Source: Arenibacter sp. ARW7G5Y1
Lineage (GTDB): Bacteria; Bacteroidota; Bacteroidia; Flavobacteriales; Flavobacteriaceae
Reading direction: 5' to 3'
NCBI RefSeq assembly: GCF_003201775.1
Contig: NZ_QJJZ01000002.1
Location: forward strand, 393,925 to 457,924
Length of the DNA stretch: 64,000 nt
Shown: in pieces, positions 25,319 to 34,153 of the stretch
How positions within the stretch are numbered: the first letter of the stretch is position 1
Layout: each line of letters begins with the position of its first letter
Notes under the pieces: generated by a model
Told to the model about the DNA's origin: nothing
The model's database searches: none
Seen by the model: only the letters and a program-made list of their open reading frames with translations
Made by a program: the position numbers and the translations under genes

Positions 25319-27295
25319 TTATTGCTGTGTCATTAGCCCGTTGTGGGCGTACAAATAATTGGCCGCCTGATAAAATGCTATGGTGGTATCCAAATAATTC
25401 TTGTCTGTGGGAATTAGGGTTAGGTTATTGTTGTTGGAATTCCATTCGTAAAAGTTGGCCTTCTTCTGATCTCCCAAAACCATTACTTTATTTCCTTTTA
25501 AAAGCCCCAATTTCCTGTAATTGCCAATAAACGCCCTTTCGTCCTCCTGTTTCATGGTAAAGATATTTTTTCCGAACAAATTACTTGTGTAATCCCAGTT
25601 TAATAACGAAAATACTGTTGGAAACATATCTATTTGGGAGCAAAGCTTATTTATTTTTTGTGCCGGAATATCCTTTAGATTGCAGATCATGGCCGGAATG
25701 TGGTAATTGTTGATGTCCAGTTCACCCCTTCCTGCGCTGCTGGCACAATGATCGCTCATAATAACCAGGACTGTGTTCTTAAACCATGGCCTTCTTCTAG
25801 CAATTTTCAAGAATTGGGCTATGGCATAATCGGTATACTTTACAGCCCCTTGTCTGCTAGTTCCAGATGGAATGTCTATTTTTCCTTCTGGATAGGTATA
25901 GGGTTTGTGATTGGAGGTGGTCATTACAAAATCGAAAAAGGGTTTGTTGTTTTGGTGGGCCATATCGGCCTCCTTGATAACCTTCTTATAAATATCCTCA
26001 TCACAGACACCCCAGGCATTTTCAAATGTTATTTCGTTATCCTCAATGTTGGTTCTTGTGGTTTTTATTTCCTTGTCCAGTAGAAAACCTCTGCCACGGT
26101 CTACGATATTAAATCCGTTGCCACCAAAGTAGGTGTTCATATTATCGAAATAACCATCCCCCCCGTAAAAGAAATTACTGCTGTATCCCTTATTCTTAAA
26201 GACTTCTCCAATGGTAAACAGTCCCATATTTTTGGTTCTTTTCATTATACTTCTTCCCTGTGTAGGAGGAATGGATAGGGTTATGGCTTCCATGCCACGG
26301 ACGGTTCTTGTGCCAGTGGCATACAAATTGGTGAAAAATATGCTGCTATTGGCCAAACTATCCAAGGTTGGGGTAATGTTATAATCCCCACCCAATGTGT
26401 TTAAATATTTGCCACTCAAACTCTCGATGCAGATAAAAATTACGTTGGGCTTAAGGGGCTTGGCAATAGAATCCGTATGGCGAATCTTTCTGAGGATGGA
26501 TGGTTCATCGGGGTATAGAAAAGTGGCCCTTTCATTTTGGTAGGATTCCTTTACCAGTTCAAAGGCCTTATCGATTTTTATGGTCTTATAAAAATCATCG
26601 AAAGAAAGTTCGTTGTTCCTAAAGGCGGCAAAAAAGGAATAAATTCCGGCCTTGGACAATTCGTTGTTGTACCTGTTGGCAAACTGTTCTGCCTGTTTGT
26701 TCTTAATAAATAATCCAGAAAGAATAGCAATAAAAAGAACGGCAAGGAAGGGTAATAACTTGGCTTTAAAGGGGGTGGTGCTTTTAAATGTTTTGTTGAA
26801 TGCCGCTTTTTTGTAGGTAATAAATATCAATATTCCAACTGCGATTAAAATCAGGCCGACCAAATAGGGGATGGGGTAGGATTCGTTTATGTTTTTGACC
26901 ACCTCGTAGGTATAGACCAAATAATCTACCGCAATAAAATTGAACCTATTTTTAAATTCGTCCCAAAAAGTGATTTCTGCAAAGAAGGAAAACAGGAATA
27001 TTATTAGGCCTATGGTATAAGCAAAATAGGAAATTGATTTGTCTACGATACTTCCGTAAAATTTTTGGGGCATCAGCAGTAAATATAAGGCGTAGGGCAG
27101 CGCAAAGAAGGAAACGGTGCCTGCATCAAATAAAAACCCGATACCAAAGGTGGATAGTAGTGTTGCCGGCGAGGTGTCAATTTCTCCAAAGCTCCAAAAT
27201 AAGAATACGATTCTCACTAAAAAGGACAGTATAAGGAAAATGCCGATAAAGGTTTTTAGCAATGTAAAGCGGTCGGGGAACAATTTTTGCCACAT
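25319..27295 (-). CDS. LTA synthase/alkaline phosphatase-fold phosphotransferase
   Basis: The 658-residue protein has five N-terminal membrane helices (residues about 12-185), then a periplasmic sulfatase-fold domain. FICIESLSGKY supplies the metal-binding Glu, YATGTRTVRGMEA the nucleophile Thr region, GDGYFDNMNTYFGGNGF the substrate loop and VLVIMSDHCASS the metal-binding Asp-His. The family moves phosphoglycerol or phosphoethanolamine from phospholipids onto glycans or lipids outside the inner membrane. In a Gram-negative flavobacterium the acceptor is unknown. It shares an operon with the DAG kinase and is preceded by regulator box a. Confidence 0.9.
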   Translation of the reverse strand: MWQKLFPDRFTLLKTFIGIFLILSFLVRIVFLFWSFGEIDTSPATLLSTFGIGFLFDAGTVSFFALPYALYLLLMPQKFYGSIVDKSISYFAYTIGLIIFLFSFFAEITFWDEFKNRFNFIAVDYLVYTYEVVKNINESYPIPYLVGLILIAVGILIFITYKKAAFNKTFKSTTPFKAKLLPFLAVLFIAILSGLFIKNKQAEQFANRYNNELSKAGIYSFFAAFRNNELSFDDFYKTIKIDKAFELVKESYQNERATFLYPDEPSILRKIRHTDSIAKPLKPNVIFICIESLSGKYLNTLGGDYNITPTLDSLANSSIFFTNLYATGTRTVRGMEAITLSIPPTQGRSIMKRTKNMGLFTIGEVFKNKGYSSNFFYGGDGYFDNMNTYFGGNGFNIVDRGRGFLLDKEIKTTRTNIEDNEITFENAWGVCDEDIYKKVIKEADMAHQNNKPFFDFVMTTSNHKPYTYPEGKIDIPSGTSRQGAVKYTDYAIAQFLKIARRRPWFKNTVLVIMSDHCASSAGRGELDINNYHIPAMICNLKDIPAQKINKLCSQIDMFPTVFSLLNWDYTSNLFGKNIFTMKQEDERAFIGNYRKLGLLKGNKVMVLGDQKKANFYEWNSNNNNLTLIPTDKNYLDTTIAFYQAANYLYAHNGLMTQQ

Positions 27296-27318
27296 TTTTG
27301 GAATCTTTAAATATGAAG

Positions 27319-27353
27319 CAATATTAGGATAACATTCTAAAGAAATTTTAAAG
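27319..27353 (-). promoter_or_regulatory. Regulator box a plus -7 element upstream of the LtaS-like gene
   Basis: On the minus strand CTTTAAAATTTCTTTAGAAT (27334-27353), then 7 bp, then TAATATTG (27319-27326), 24 bp before the ATG. It is a direct repeat CTTTAAAAT/CTTTAGAAT with an 11-bp step and matches box b at 17 of 20 positions. Confidence 0.7.
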
Positions 27354-27380
27354 TATCAAGGACTTGGGTCTTTGTACTAA

Positions 27381-29804
27381 TTAAAACTTATACTTCAGTC
27401 CGGCCCTTATTATCTGCGTTTCAAAATAGTTTTCATACATAGCGGTAAAGCCGTCACTTACAACTTCTTGTCGCAGGCCAAAGGTGTTAAAAATGTCCGA
27501 GGCGGAGAGGGTAAACTCTCCATGGCCATCCCAAACGATTTTCTTTATACCGGCATCAACCGAGGACCGCGATAATTGCTTGCCTTGTGGAATATTCTTG
27601 TCGGAGTAATATAGTCCTGTAAGCTGCAGAGCCCAATTGGCGGGTAAGGTGATTTCATTGTTAATTTTAAAATCGCCTGCATTATCCGATGATTTTTCAA
27701 TATAAAATGGCCGTACATAAGGGAATAACAAAGTGCCGGTATAATTGTCTATGCTGTTCACATACCAATTTATACTTGCGGATAGTTTCCAATTTCTGGT
27801 AATATCCTGACTCATCAGTAATTCAATACCGGTATTGGTAGCATTACCTGTATTCTGATATATTTTGTTTACAATATCATAGTCAGGATTGGAATCGTCC
27901 AAACTAAAAATACGCATATATTGATCTTTTGTCATTCTGTGATAAAGGGCAGAAAAAAGGGAACCGGTCCCCCAGCCGTATTTATGGGCCAGCTCCACGG
28001 CATCCGTAAATTGCGGACGTAAATACGGATTGCCCACCTTTAAAAGTTCGGGATCATCATATTTGGGAAAAATACGCAGTTCGGGTTCGCCTGGTCTGTC
28101 TACCCGTCTATTGTAAAACATGGATAGCCTATTGTAATCATTTAATTTATAGGTAAAACGCAAGCTGGGGAAAAGTTCAAAATAATTATAGGCGTCATTG
28201 TTCTTGTAATAGCTGTTTGCCGGGTCTATGTCATAAAATACATCGGTCTGTTCTGCCCGAAGACCTGCTTCAATATCAAATTTTTCCTTCTCTAGCAAAT
28301 AGTTGGTATAAAGGGCGTAGAGGTTTTCCCCCCAGTCGGAATACGTACCCATATTGGGGTAAATAATACTGTTGATCCCTGGGGTTATAGTATATTCTAC
28401 AGGCAACCTTCTAATTCTTACTTTGGACCCCAATTCTATTTTCCCATGCTTAAGGGCCTTGGAGTAATCTGCAGATAGACTTGTTGTATGCTCAATGGCC
28501 AAAATATTGGTGGCATCCCGCCCCACCCTTATGGAGGAACTGTCGTTCAGGAAATAGCTTTCATCTTCCAGCCCCCTTGTGTATTGGGCATTTGCATTTA
28601 AGCTATGGCCAATCTTAGAAAATTTATGTCGGTAATTTACGGCGATATTTATATGATTTGTTATTTCTTCCTCCTGCCAATTGTAATACCTTTCCCGGCT
28701 ATTGTTGTTCAAATTTATAAAAGCAACCTGTGAAGTGTCTATGTGCTTTTCACGGTCGTACATGCCCGAAACCGTTAGGGCATTATTTTCATTTAGTTCC
28801 CAATCTATGCCCCCGTTAATAATGGAACGGAACTGCCTGCGGTTTTCCGGTACCTGCGAGATGGTGTTTTTGCCGTCGTCATAGTGTCTAGTGGTAAATT
28901 CGTTGTTGGGCAGGGCTTCCTGCAAAATAAGTTCGGACAGTAAAAAATAGTTTGATCTATTGGTCTTGTAATTGAAATTTAAGCTGGGGATTACTTTAGG
29001 GTTATGGGTATAGGATCCAAGGGCGGTTCTGGTATCTTCCTTTTTTCTGCCTAAGGCCCCTACGCCAAAGGAAAGTCCGGCATCACCATTAAATCCGGTC
29101 TTTTTTTCCTTTTTATAAATGATATTGACGATTCCTGCGAAACCGTTGGCATCGTATTTGGCCGATGGATTGTTGATTATTTCTATTTTTTCAATGTTGG
29201 CCGCGGGGATATTGCCCAATCCCTTCTGATTGCCAAATCCTGTGAGACTGGATTGTTTTCCGTCTATTAGTATAACGACCTTGTCACTTCCCCTAAGTAT
29301 TACCTTACCTTCCTGGTCAAAGGTTACCCCGGGTATAGTTTTCATGGCATCAAGTACAGACCCCCCTGATTGGGCAATATTATTACTTAGATTGAAGGAT
29401 TTTTTATTCAATTCGGAATTGGTGGTGGCCTGTTTTCCCGTAACTTTTATTTCCTTCAACATTTCAGCATCCGGGGATAATTCTATCCGTCCCAGATCGA
29501 AAACGTTGTTGAGGCCACTAGTCGTAATTTTTTGTGAGGTAGGGGCGTATCCTAAATAGGTAAAATGAATGGTGTAAGTTCCAACAGGGATGTTTTCAAT
29601 AAAAAATTTCCCATTATCTTCCGATATACCTCCGGTTACCAAAGAGTTGTTCGGAAATTGGGTGACAGCCACATTTGCAAATGGCAATGGGTCGTTGGTG
29701 GAGGATTCTACCAATAGTCCGGTGATACTTATGGATTTTTGGGCAGAAACAGTGGAAAGGCTAAAAAGTATTAATACTAGTAAGTGGGTAGTATTCTTGT
29801 TCAT
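27381..29804 (-). CDS. TonB-dependent receptor, CarboxypepD_reg/outer-membrane beta-barrel family
   Basis: The protein has 807 residues. A signal peptide (1-21, ending VSAQ) precedes a carboxypeptidase-regulatory-like domain (about 25-105: ITGLLVESSTNDPLPFANVAV...VPVGTYTIHFTYLGY). A plug domain follows (GGSVLDAMKTIPGVTFDQEGKVILRG, then NIPAANIEKIEIINNPSAKYDANGFAGIVNI). The long C-terminal beta-barrel of the OMP_b-brl_3 type ends in the terminal Phe (LKYKF). Such receptors import large or rare solutes, or help shape the outer membrane. No SusD partner is nearby, so it is not a classical polysaccharide locus. It lies directly downstream of the response regulator/kinase pair with its own box b. 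Confidence 0.92.
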   Translation of the reverse strand: MNKNTTHLLVLILFSLSTVSAQKSISITGLLVESSTNDPLPFANVAVTQFPNNSLVTGGISEDNGKFFIENIPVGTYTIHFTYLGYAPTSQKITTSGLNNVFDLGRIELSPDAEMLKEIKVTGKQATTNSELNKKSFNLSNNIAQSGGSVLDAMKTIPGVTFDQEGKVILRGSDKVVILIDGKQSSLTGFGNQKGLGNIPAANIEKIEIINNPSAKYDANGFAGIVNIIYKKEKKTGFNGDAGLSFGVGALGRKKEDTRTALGSYTHNPKVIPSLNFNYKTNRSNYFLLSELILQEALPNNEFTTRHYDDGKNTISQVPENRRQFRSIINGGIDWELNENNALTVSGMYDREKHIDTSQVAFINLNNNSRERYYNWQEEEITNHINIAVNYRHKFSKIGHSLNANAQYTRGLEDESYFLNDSSSIRVGRDATNILAIEHTTSLSADYSKALKHGKIELGSKVRIRRLPVEYTITPGINSIIYPNMGTYSDWGENLYALYTNYLLEKEKFDIEAGLRAEQTDVFYDIDPANSYYKNNDAYNYFELFPSLRFTYKLNDYNRLSMFYNRRVDRPGEPELRIFPKYDDPELLKVGNPYLRPQFTDAVELAHKYGWGTGSLFSALYHRMTKDQYMRIFSLDDSNPDYDIVNKIYQNTGNATNTGIELLMSQDITRNWKLSASINWYVNSIDNYTGTLLFPYVRPFYIEKSSDNAGDFKINNEITLPANWALQLTGLYYSDKNIPQGKQLSRSSVDAGIKKIVWDGHGEFTLSASDIFNTFGLRQEVVSDGFTAMYENYFETQIIRAGLKYKF

Positions 29805-29831
29805 TTTGGCAGATGGAATTCAATTTTGACC

Positions 29832-29866
29832 GAAAAGTAGGGGAATAATCTAAAGAGAATTTAAAG
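29832..29866 (-). promoter_or_regulatory. Regulator box b plus -7 element upstream of the TonB receptor
   Basis: On the minus strand CTTTAAATTCTCTTTAGATT (29847-29866), 7 bp, then TACTTTTC (29832-29839), 28 bp before the ATG. The two halves CTTTAAATT and CTTTAGATT form a direct repeat stepped by 11 bp, the usual geometry for OmpR/PhoB-family dimers. Confidence 0.7.
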
Positions 29867-29885
29867 CTCCACTAACTAGAGCGGT

Positions 29886-31163
29886 TTATTTCCTTGCTGC
29901 CTCGGGGGGGGCAAAATCTATTAAAAAGCAGTGATGGTCTTTTATATAGTTGTAGGAGATATTGTAACCGTATAGGTCACATATTTTTTTGACTATGGCG
30001 AGACCCAATCCGGTGGATTTAAATTCATTTGTTTCCCTGTAGAATCGTGTAAATAGTTGTTGTGGATTGGCAATTGGCATAAGGCCAAAATTAGACACGG
30101 AAAGAAGTGTGTTTCTTGCTTCTATGTTTATGGGTTTTTTATGGGTGCTGTGTTTAATAGCATTGGAAATGATGTTGTTGCACAATATTTCTGCCAAATA
30201 GGGATCCATTTTGGCAATTATGTTGTTCGTTTTTTCGAAGGTTAAGCTAATGGTGGATATCTCATTGAAATTGGCAATGATTTGGGCTGTTAGGTCGGTG
30301 ATGTCAATATTCTCCCTGTGCGTATATTGATGGTTCTCCAACTTGGTCAATAATGCCAACCGTTTATTCAATTGTGTTAATCGCTGAATATCTTTTTGTA
30401 TGGATGCCAATTGGTTAAATTGTACCTCGCTTACCGATGGGCCGTTGATTATATTTTCAATTTTGGCCTGTATAATGGCCAAAGGGGTCTGTAGTTCGTG
30501 GGAAACATCCTCTGTATATTGTTTTAAGTTTTCATAATCATCACGAACTTTGCCTGATAGCAAGGCAATTTCTTTGTTTAATTCGGAAAATTCCAGAATT
30601 TCACTGTCCAATAGCTGTATCGGTTCTTTGGACAACAATGAAAACTTTTTCATTTGTTCCAAATTGTAAAAGAACGGATTCCATATTTTTTTGTTATTGG
30701 ATTTGTTGAGGTAGAATTGGAAAACAAAGACCAAGAATATTATGAATATATAGGAAAGAATTATAGCCCATAATATTTGGTTGGTTTCCACCACAAGAAC
30801 GCGCACGGAAATCTTATACGATTTATTGTTGATATTTTTGTAGGTAGAGAATTCCCTGAATAATTCCATTTCATCCTGGGAAGGGTCGTAGATAACCGTG
30901 TCCTTGGTAAAAGCTGTTTTTAATTCGTCTACCTCATTTACCTCTATTATGGGGGACAATGAACCGGGATGTTGCCCGGCCTTGATAGCACTTTCAATTC
31001 TAGCTTCTGCCGAAAATAACTCCTCTTCTACTTCCTGTTTAAGCAACCATCGTACATAAAAGAATAGGGCAATGGTACTAAGGACCATCAATAACATGCT
31101 TGCCCAAAGATATGATTTGGACGCTTTTCGCAATAATGGTATTTTAATATTCTTTTTGGCCAA
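29886..31163 (-). CDS. Sensor histidine kinase
   Basis: The 425-residue kinase has two membrane helices (about 19-37 and 129-151) around a small periplasmic sensor loop of some 90 residues with no recognised fold. There is no obvious HAMP domain. The HisKA segment DVSHELQTPLAIIQAKIENI holds the phospho-accepting His. The ATPase part has EILCNNIISNAIKHS (N box) and STGLGLAIVKKI (G2 box). It starts 3 bp after the response regulator stop. The ligand is unknown; control of envelope lipid genes is inferred from the shared boxes. Confidence 0.93.
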   Translation of the reverse strand: MAKKNIKIPLLRKASKSYLWASMLLMVLSTIALFFYVRWLLKQEVEEELFSAEARIESAIKAGQHPGSLSPIIEVNEVDELKTAFTKDTVIYDPSQDEMELFREFSTYKNINNKSYKISVRVLVVETNQILWAIILSYIFIIFLVFVFQFYLNKSNNKKIWNPFFYNLEQMKKFSLLSKEPIQLLDSEILEFSELNKEIALLSGKVRDDYENLKQYTEDVSHELQTPLAIIQAKIENIINGPSVSEVQFNQLASIQKDIQRLTQLNKRLALLTKLENHQYTHRENIDITDLTAQIIANFNEISTISLTFEKTNNIIAKMDPYLAEILCNNIISNAIKHSTHKKPINIEARNTLLSVSNFGLMPIANPQQLFTRFYRETNEFKSTGLGLAIVKKICDLYGYNISYNYIKDHHCFLIDFAPPEAARK

Positions 31164-31166
31164 GTC

Positions 31167-31844
31167 TTACTCTTCTGTAAATTTATAACCACTTCCGTAG
31201 GCGGTCTTGATGTATTTTGCTCCTTCAGACGTTAATTTTTTCCGTAGGTTGTTGATATGGACATATATAAAATCGAAATTATCTGCCAGATCACTATGGT
31301 CGCCCCAAAGATGTTCCGCAATTATTTCCTTGGATAGGACCCTATTCTTATTGGTAATAAAGAAAAGCAATAAATCGTATTCCTTCCTGGTCAAGGTCAT
31401 GGGTTTTTCTTGTATGTAGGCCGATCTTGCTCCGGTATCTACGCGTATTTCATTAAATACGATGTTTTCGTCACCACCAAATTTGCCCCTTCTCAAAACG
31501 GCTTTTATACGGGAATTGAGCTCTGCCAAATGAAAGGGCTTTGTTAAATAATCGTCTGCCCCCAAATCCAGTCCTTCAAGTTTGTCGTTCAGGGAATTAT
31601 TGGCAGAAATAATGATCACGCCCGCTTTTTTCTTTTCCTTTTTTAATTGTTTTAGGACTTCCAGACCGCTGCCGGTAATCAAATTAATGTCCAGGATTAC
31701 TATATCGTAATCGTACAGGGATACCTTGTAAATGGCGTCCTCATAGTTGGAAGCCGATTCGCATACATTTCCATCGGTTTCCAAATAACTTATAATGGAT
31801 TGTTGTAGGGAAATTTCGTCTTCTGCAATTAATAGTTTCATCAA
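31167..31844 (-). CDS. OmpR-family response regulator
   Basis: The 225-residue regulator has a receiver domain: LLIAEDEIS (acidic pocket), YDIVILDINLITGSG (phospho-acceptor Asp51), IISANN and the conserved Lys in YLTKPFHLAEL. The C-terminal winged helix of the OmpR/PhoB type has TLTRKEYDLLLFFITNKNRVLSKEIIAEHLWGD and a wing ending YGSGYKF. OmpR-type proteins bind direct repeats about 11 bp apart, exactly the layout of boxes a-d, including box c before this gene. Autoregulation is therefore likely. Confidence 0.94.
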   Translation of the reverse strand: MMKLLIAEDEISLQQSIISYLETDGNVCESASNYEDAIYKVSLYDYDIVILDINLITGSGLEVLKQLKKEKKKAGVIIISANNSLNDKLEGLDLGADDYLTKPFHLAELNSRIKAVLRRGKFGGDENIVFNEIRVDTGARSAYIQEKPMTLTRKEYDLLLFFITNKNRVLSKEIIAEHLWGDHSDLADNFDFIYVHINNLRKKLTSEGAKYIKTAYGSGYKFTEE

Positions 31845-31857
31845 CTTGGAATATATA

Positions 31858-31892
31858 CAAAGTTACATCTTAAATCTAAGCTGAATTTAAAG
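31858..31892 (-). promoter_or_regulatory. Regulator box c plus -7 element upstream of the response regulator
   Basis: On the minus strand CTTTAAATTCAGCTTAGATT (31873-31892), 7 bp, then TAACTTTG (31858-31865), a full match to TAnnTTTG, 14 bp before the ATG. It matches box b at 17 of 20 positions and implies autoregulation. Confidence 0.7.
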
Positions 31893-31954
31893 TTAGGCCT
31901 ACTTATAATTCTTTATATTGGCCTTGACTCCCACTTTGGACATTCTGCGTATCT

Positions 31955-33757
31955 TTGAAAAAAAAAGAATCGTTGCGACTATCTATCTTCATATTTATAT
32001 TTTCTTGTTGCCAACTGCTTTTTTCCCAGGAAGACTTTTTGGCGAAACAGTATTTTGAGGATGGTGCTTTTGATAAGGCCCTGGTGTTCTATGAAAAGTT
32101 GGTCGCCAAAAATCCGATGCGGACAGATTATGGCGAAGGCCTAGTGGCCTGCTACCAACAATTGGAACAGTATGATAAGGCCGAAGAATTTTTGTTGAAG
32201 GTGGTCAATGGGAAAAATATCTATCCTACCATGCTCATTGAGCTGGGATATAATTATACGTTACAGGACCAACCGGAAAAGGCAATTGAATATTACGATA
32301 AAGCACTCCAAAAAATAAATGAGAACCCTAATTTTGGCTATGGTCTGGGTTATAGGTTTCAGAAATATGCCTTGTTGGATTATGCCATAAAGGCGTATTC
32401 CACAGCCATGGAGCTAAATCCAAAATTGGATTATAATTTTCAAAAAGCCAGGATTTACGGGGAACAGGGGAATATAGAGGAGATGTACGAATCCTATTTA
32501 AAATTAATAAGTGAAGGCAAGGCTTCACAGGCAAATGTTCTTAGAAATATTAACGATTTTATTAGCTCGGAAGCCGAGAACCCTAATAACATTAAGTTCA
32601 AAAAGGTATTGCTACAGAATGCACAAAGAAGCCCGGATATCCTTTGGAACGAATTGTTGAGTTGGCTTTTTGTTCAACAAAAACAATTTAAGAGTGCCTT
32701 TAACCAGGAAAAGGCCATTTACAAAAGGAGCGGGGAAACCTCTTTGCAGCGTTTGCAAGGATTGGGGAAACTTGCCATGGAGGAACAGGACTTGGATACG
32801 GCTAAGGAAGTATTTATATATATATCGGAAAATAGTGCCGACGATGTAGTGGCCTTGGATGCCCAACTAAATCTTATTGAAATGGATTTATTGGAAACCG
32901 ATGAAAAGGTTTTGGAGAAGGTCCAAAAGAAATTTGATGACTTACTAAGTATTTACGGCTACAAAACCGAGACCTTGCAGCTACAGATAGCCTACGCCAA
33001 ATTTTTAACCTTCAATAAGAATAAACCCGAACCCGCCATTGGGATATTACGCCGAAGTTTGGAGCTGCCCTTGAATAATTATGGCAAATCCTATATTAAA
33101 AGTACTTTGGGCGATATTTTAGTATATGATCGGCAGTTTAATCAAGCCCTGATCTATTTTTCGCAGATTCAGAAAGATTTAAAAAATGATGTCCTTGGGC
33201 AGGATGCCCGTTTTAAGGTGGCACAAACTAGTTTTTATAAGGGGGATTTCGATTGGGCATTAACGCAATTAAAGATACTAAGAGGATCTACCTCTCAATT
33301 GATTGCCAATGACGCCATGCAATTAAGCCTGTTGATATCCGATAATTCATTGGAAGATTCCACCCAAACCGCCCTAAAAAAATATGCCCGTGCCGATTTT
33401 TTGGACTATCAAAACAAAAAAAAGGACGCAGTGGATCTTTTGGAGGATATCCTTCAAAATCATAAAGGGGAAAAAATAGAGGATGAGGCACTTTTGAAAC
33501 AGGCCGAAATATTAATGGAATTAAAGGATTATGAAAAGGTGGAATTTAATTACCTTAAAATAGTGGAATTCTATGCCAGCGATATTTTGGCCGATGATGC
33601 CAATTTTGCCCTGGCGGAATTGTATCGGAATGTCCTGAACCAACCGGAAAAGGCCAAGAGGCATTACGAGAAAATTATCTATAACTATCAGGATAGTTAC
33701 TTTTTTCCACTGGCAAGAAGGAATTTCAGGATGTTACGGGGAGACAGTATCAATTAG
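31955..33757 (+). CDS. Tetratricopeptide repeat protein, probably periplasmic
   Basis: The protein has about 600 residues. A hydrophobic leader (SLRLSIFIFIFSCCQLLFSQ) is followed by many TPR helices (FDKALVFYEKLVAKNP, PEKAIEYYDKALQKINENP, FNQALIYFSQIQKDL, PEKAKRHYEKIIYNY). TPR proteins are scaffolds for protein complexes; partners are not visible here. The longest frame starts with TTG at 31955, but a TATCTTTG promoter-like box covers that codon (31950-31957), so the TTG at 31973 may be the true start. It diverges from the regulator gene. Confidence 0.82.
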   Translation: MKKKESLRLSIFIFIFSCCQLLFSQEDFLAKQYFEDGAFDKALVFYEKLVAKNPMRTDYGEGLVACYQQLEQYDKAEEFLLKVVNGKNIYPTMLIELGYNYTLQDQPEKAIEYYDKALQKINENPNFGYGLGYRFQKYALLDYAIKAYSTAMELNPKLDYNFQKARIYGEQGNIEEMYESYLKLISEGKASQANVLRNINDFISSEAENPNNIKFKKVLLQNAQRSPDILWNELLSWLFVQQKQFKSAFNQEKAIYKRSGETSLQRLQGLGKLAMEEQDLDTAKEVFIYISENSADDVVALDAQLNLIEMDLLETDEKVLEKVQKKFDDLLSIYGYKTETLQLQIAYAKFLTFNKNKPEPAIGILRRSLELPLNNYGKSYIKSTLGDILVYDRQFNQALIYFSQIQKDLKNDVLGQDARFKVAQTSFYKGDFDWALTQLKILRGSTSQLIANDAMQLSLLISDNSLEDSTQTALKKYARADFLDYQNKKKDAVDLLEDILQNHKGEKIEDEALLKQAEILMELKDYEKVEFNYLKIVEFYASDILADDANFALAELYRNVLNQPEKAKRHYEKIIYNYQDSYFFPLARRNFRMLRGDSIN

Positions 33758-33824
33758 TGCCCAACACCTTGGCCTGTCCAAAAATGAATATAAATATTCC
33801 CATTCGGGAAAGTAAAGAAACGGC

Positions 33825-34136
33825 ATGTATATTTACAATGTTACCATGAATATTGAAGAATCTATCCAAGAACAGTGGCTGTCCTGGATGAAGGAGGTGC
33901 ATATTCCCGAGATGTTAAAATCTGGTAAGTTTAGCAAGGCCTTGATGACCAAAGTATTGGTGGAGGAGGAGATGGGAGGAATTACATATTCCATACAATA
34001 CACCACAGATTCCAAAGAAACCCTTCAAAAATATTATGACCAAGATGCAGAAAGAATGCGCAAAAAAGTGATGGAGCTCTTTGCGGGCAAGTTCGTCGCC
34101 TTTAGGACAGAGTTGGCGATTATAAGCGAACATTAA
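33825..34136 (+). CDS. DUF4286 family protein
   Basis: The 103-residue cytoplasmic protein fits the DUF4286 pattern: MYIYNVTMNIEESIQEQWLSWM, then HIPEMLKSGKF, ISYSIQY-like strand ITYSIQYTTDS and the helix ALMTKVL. Its role is unknown; a ferredoxin-like fold similar to antibiotic-biosynthesis monooxygenase domains is likely. It sits upstream of rsmA on the same strand with a 17-bp gap and is probably co-transcribed with it. Confidence 0.8.
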   Translation: MYIYNVTMNIEESIQEQWLSWMKEVHIPEMLKSGKFSKALMTKVLVEEEMGGITYSIQYTTDSKETLQKYYDQDAERMRKKVMELFAGKFVAFRTELAIISEH

Positions 34137-34153
34137 TTAAATAACGCAGCGCC

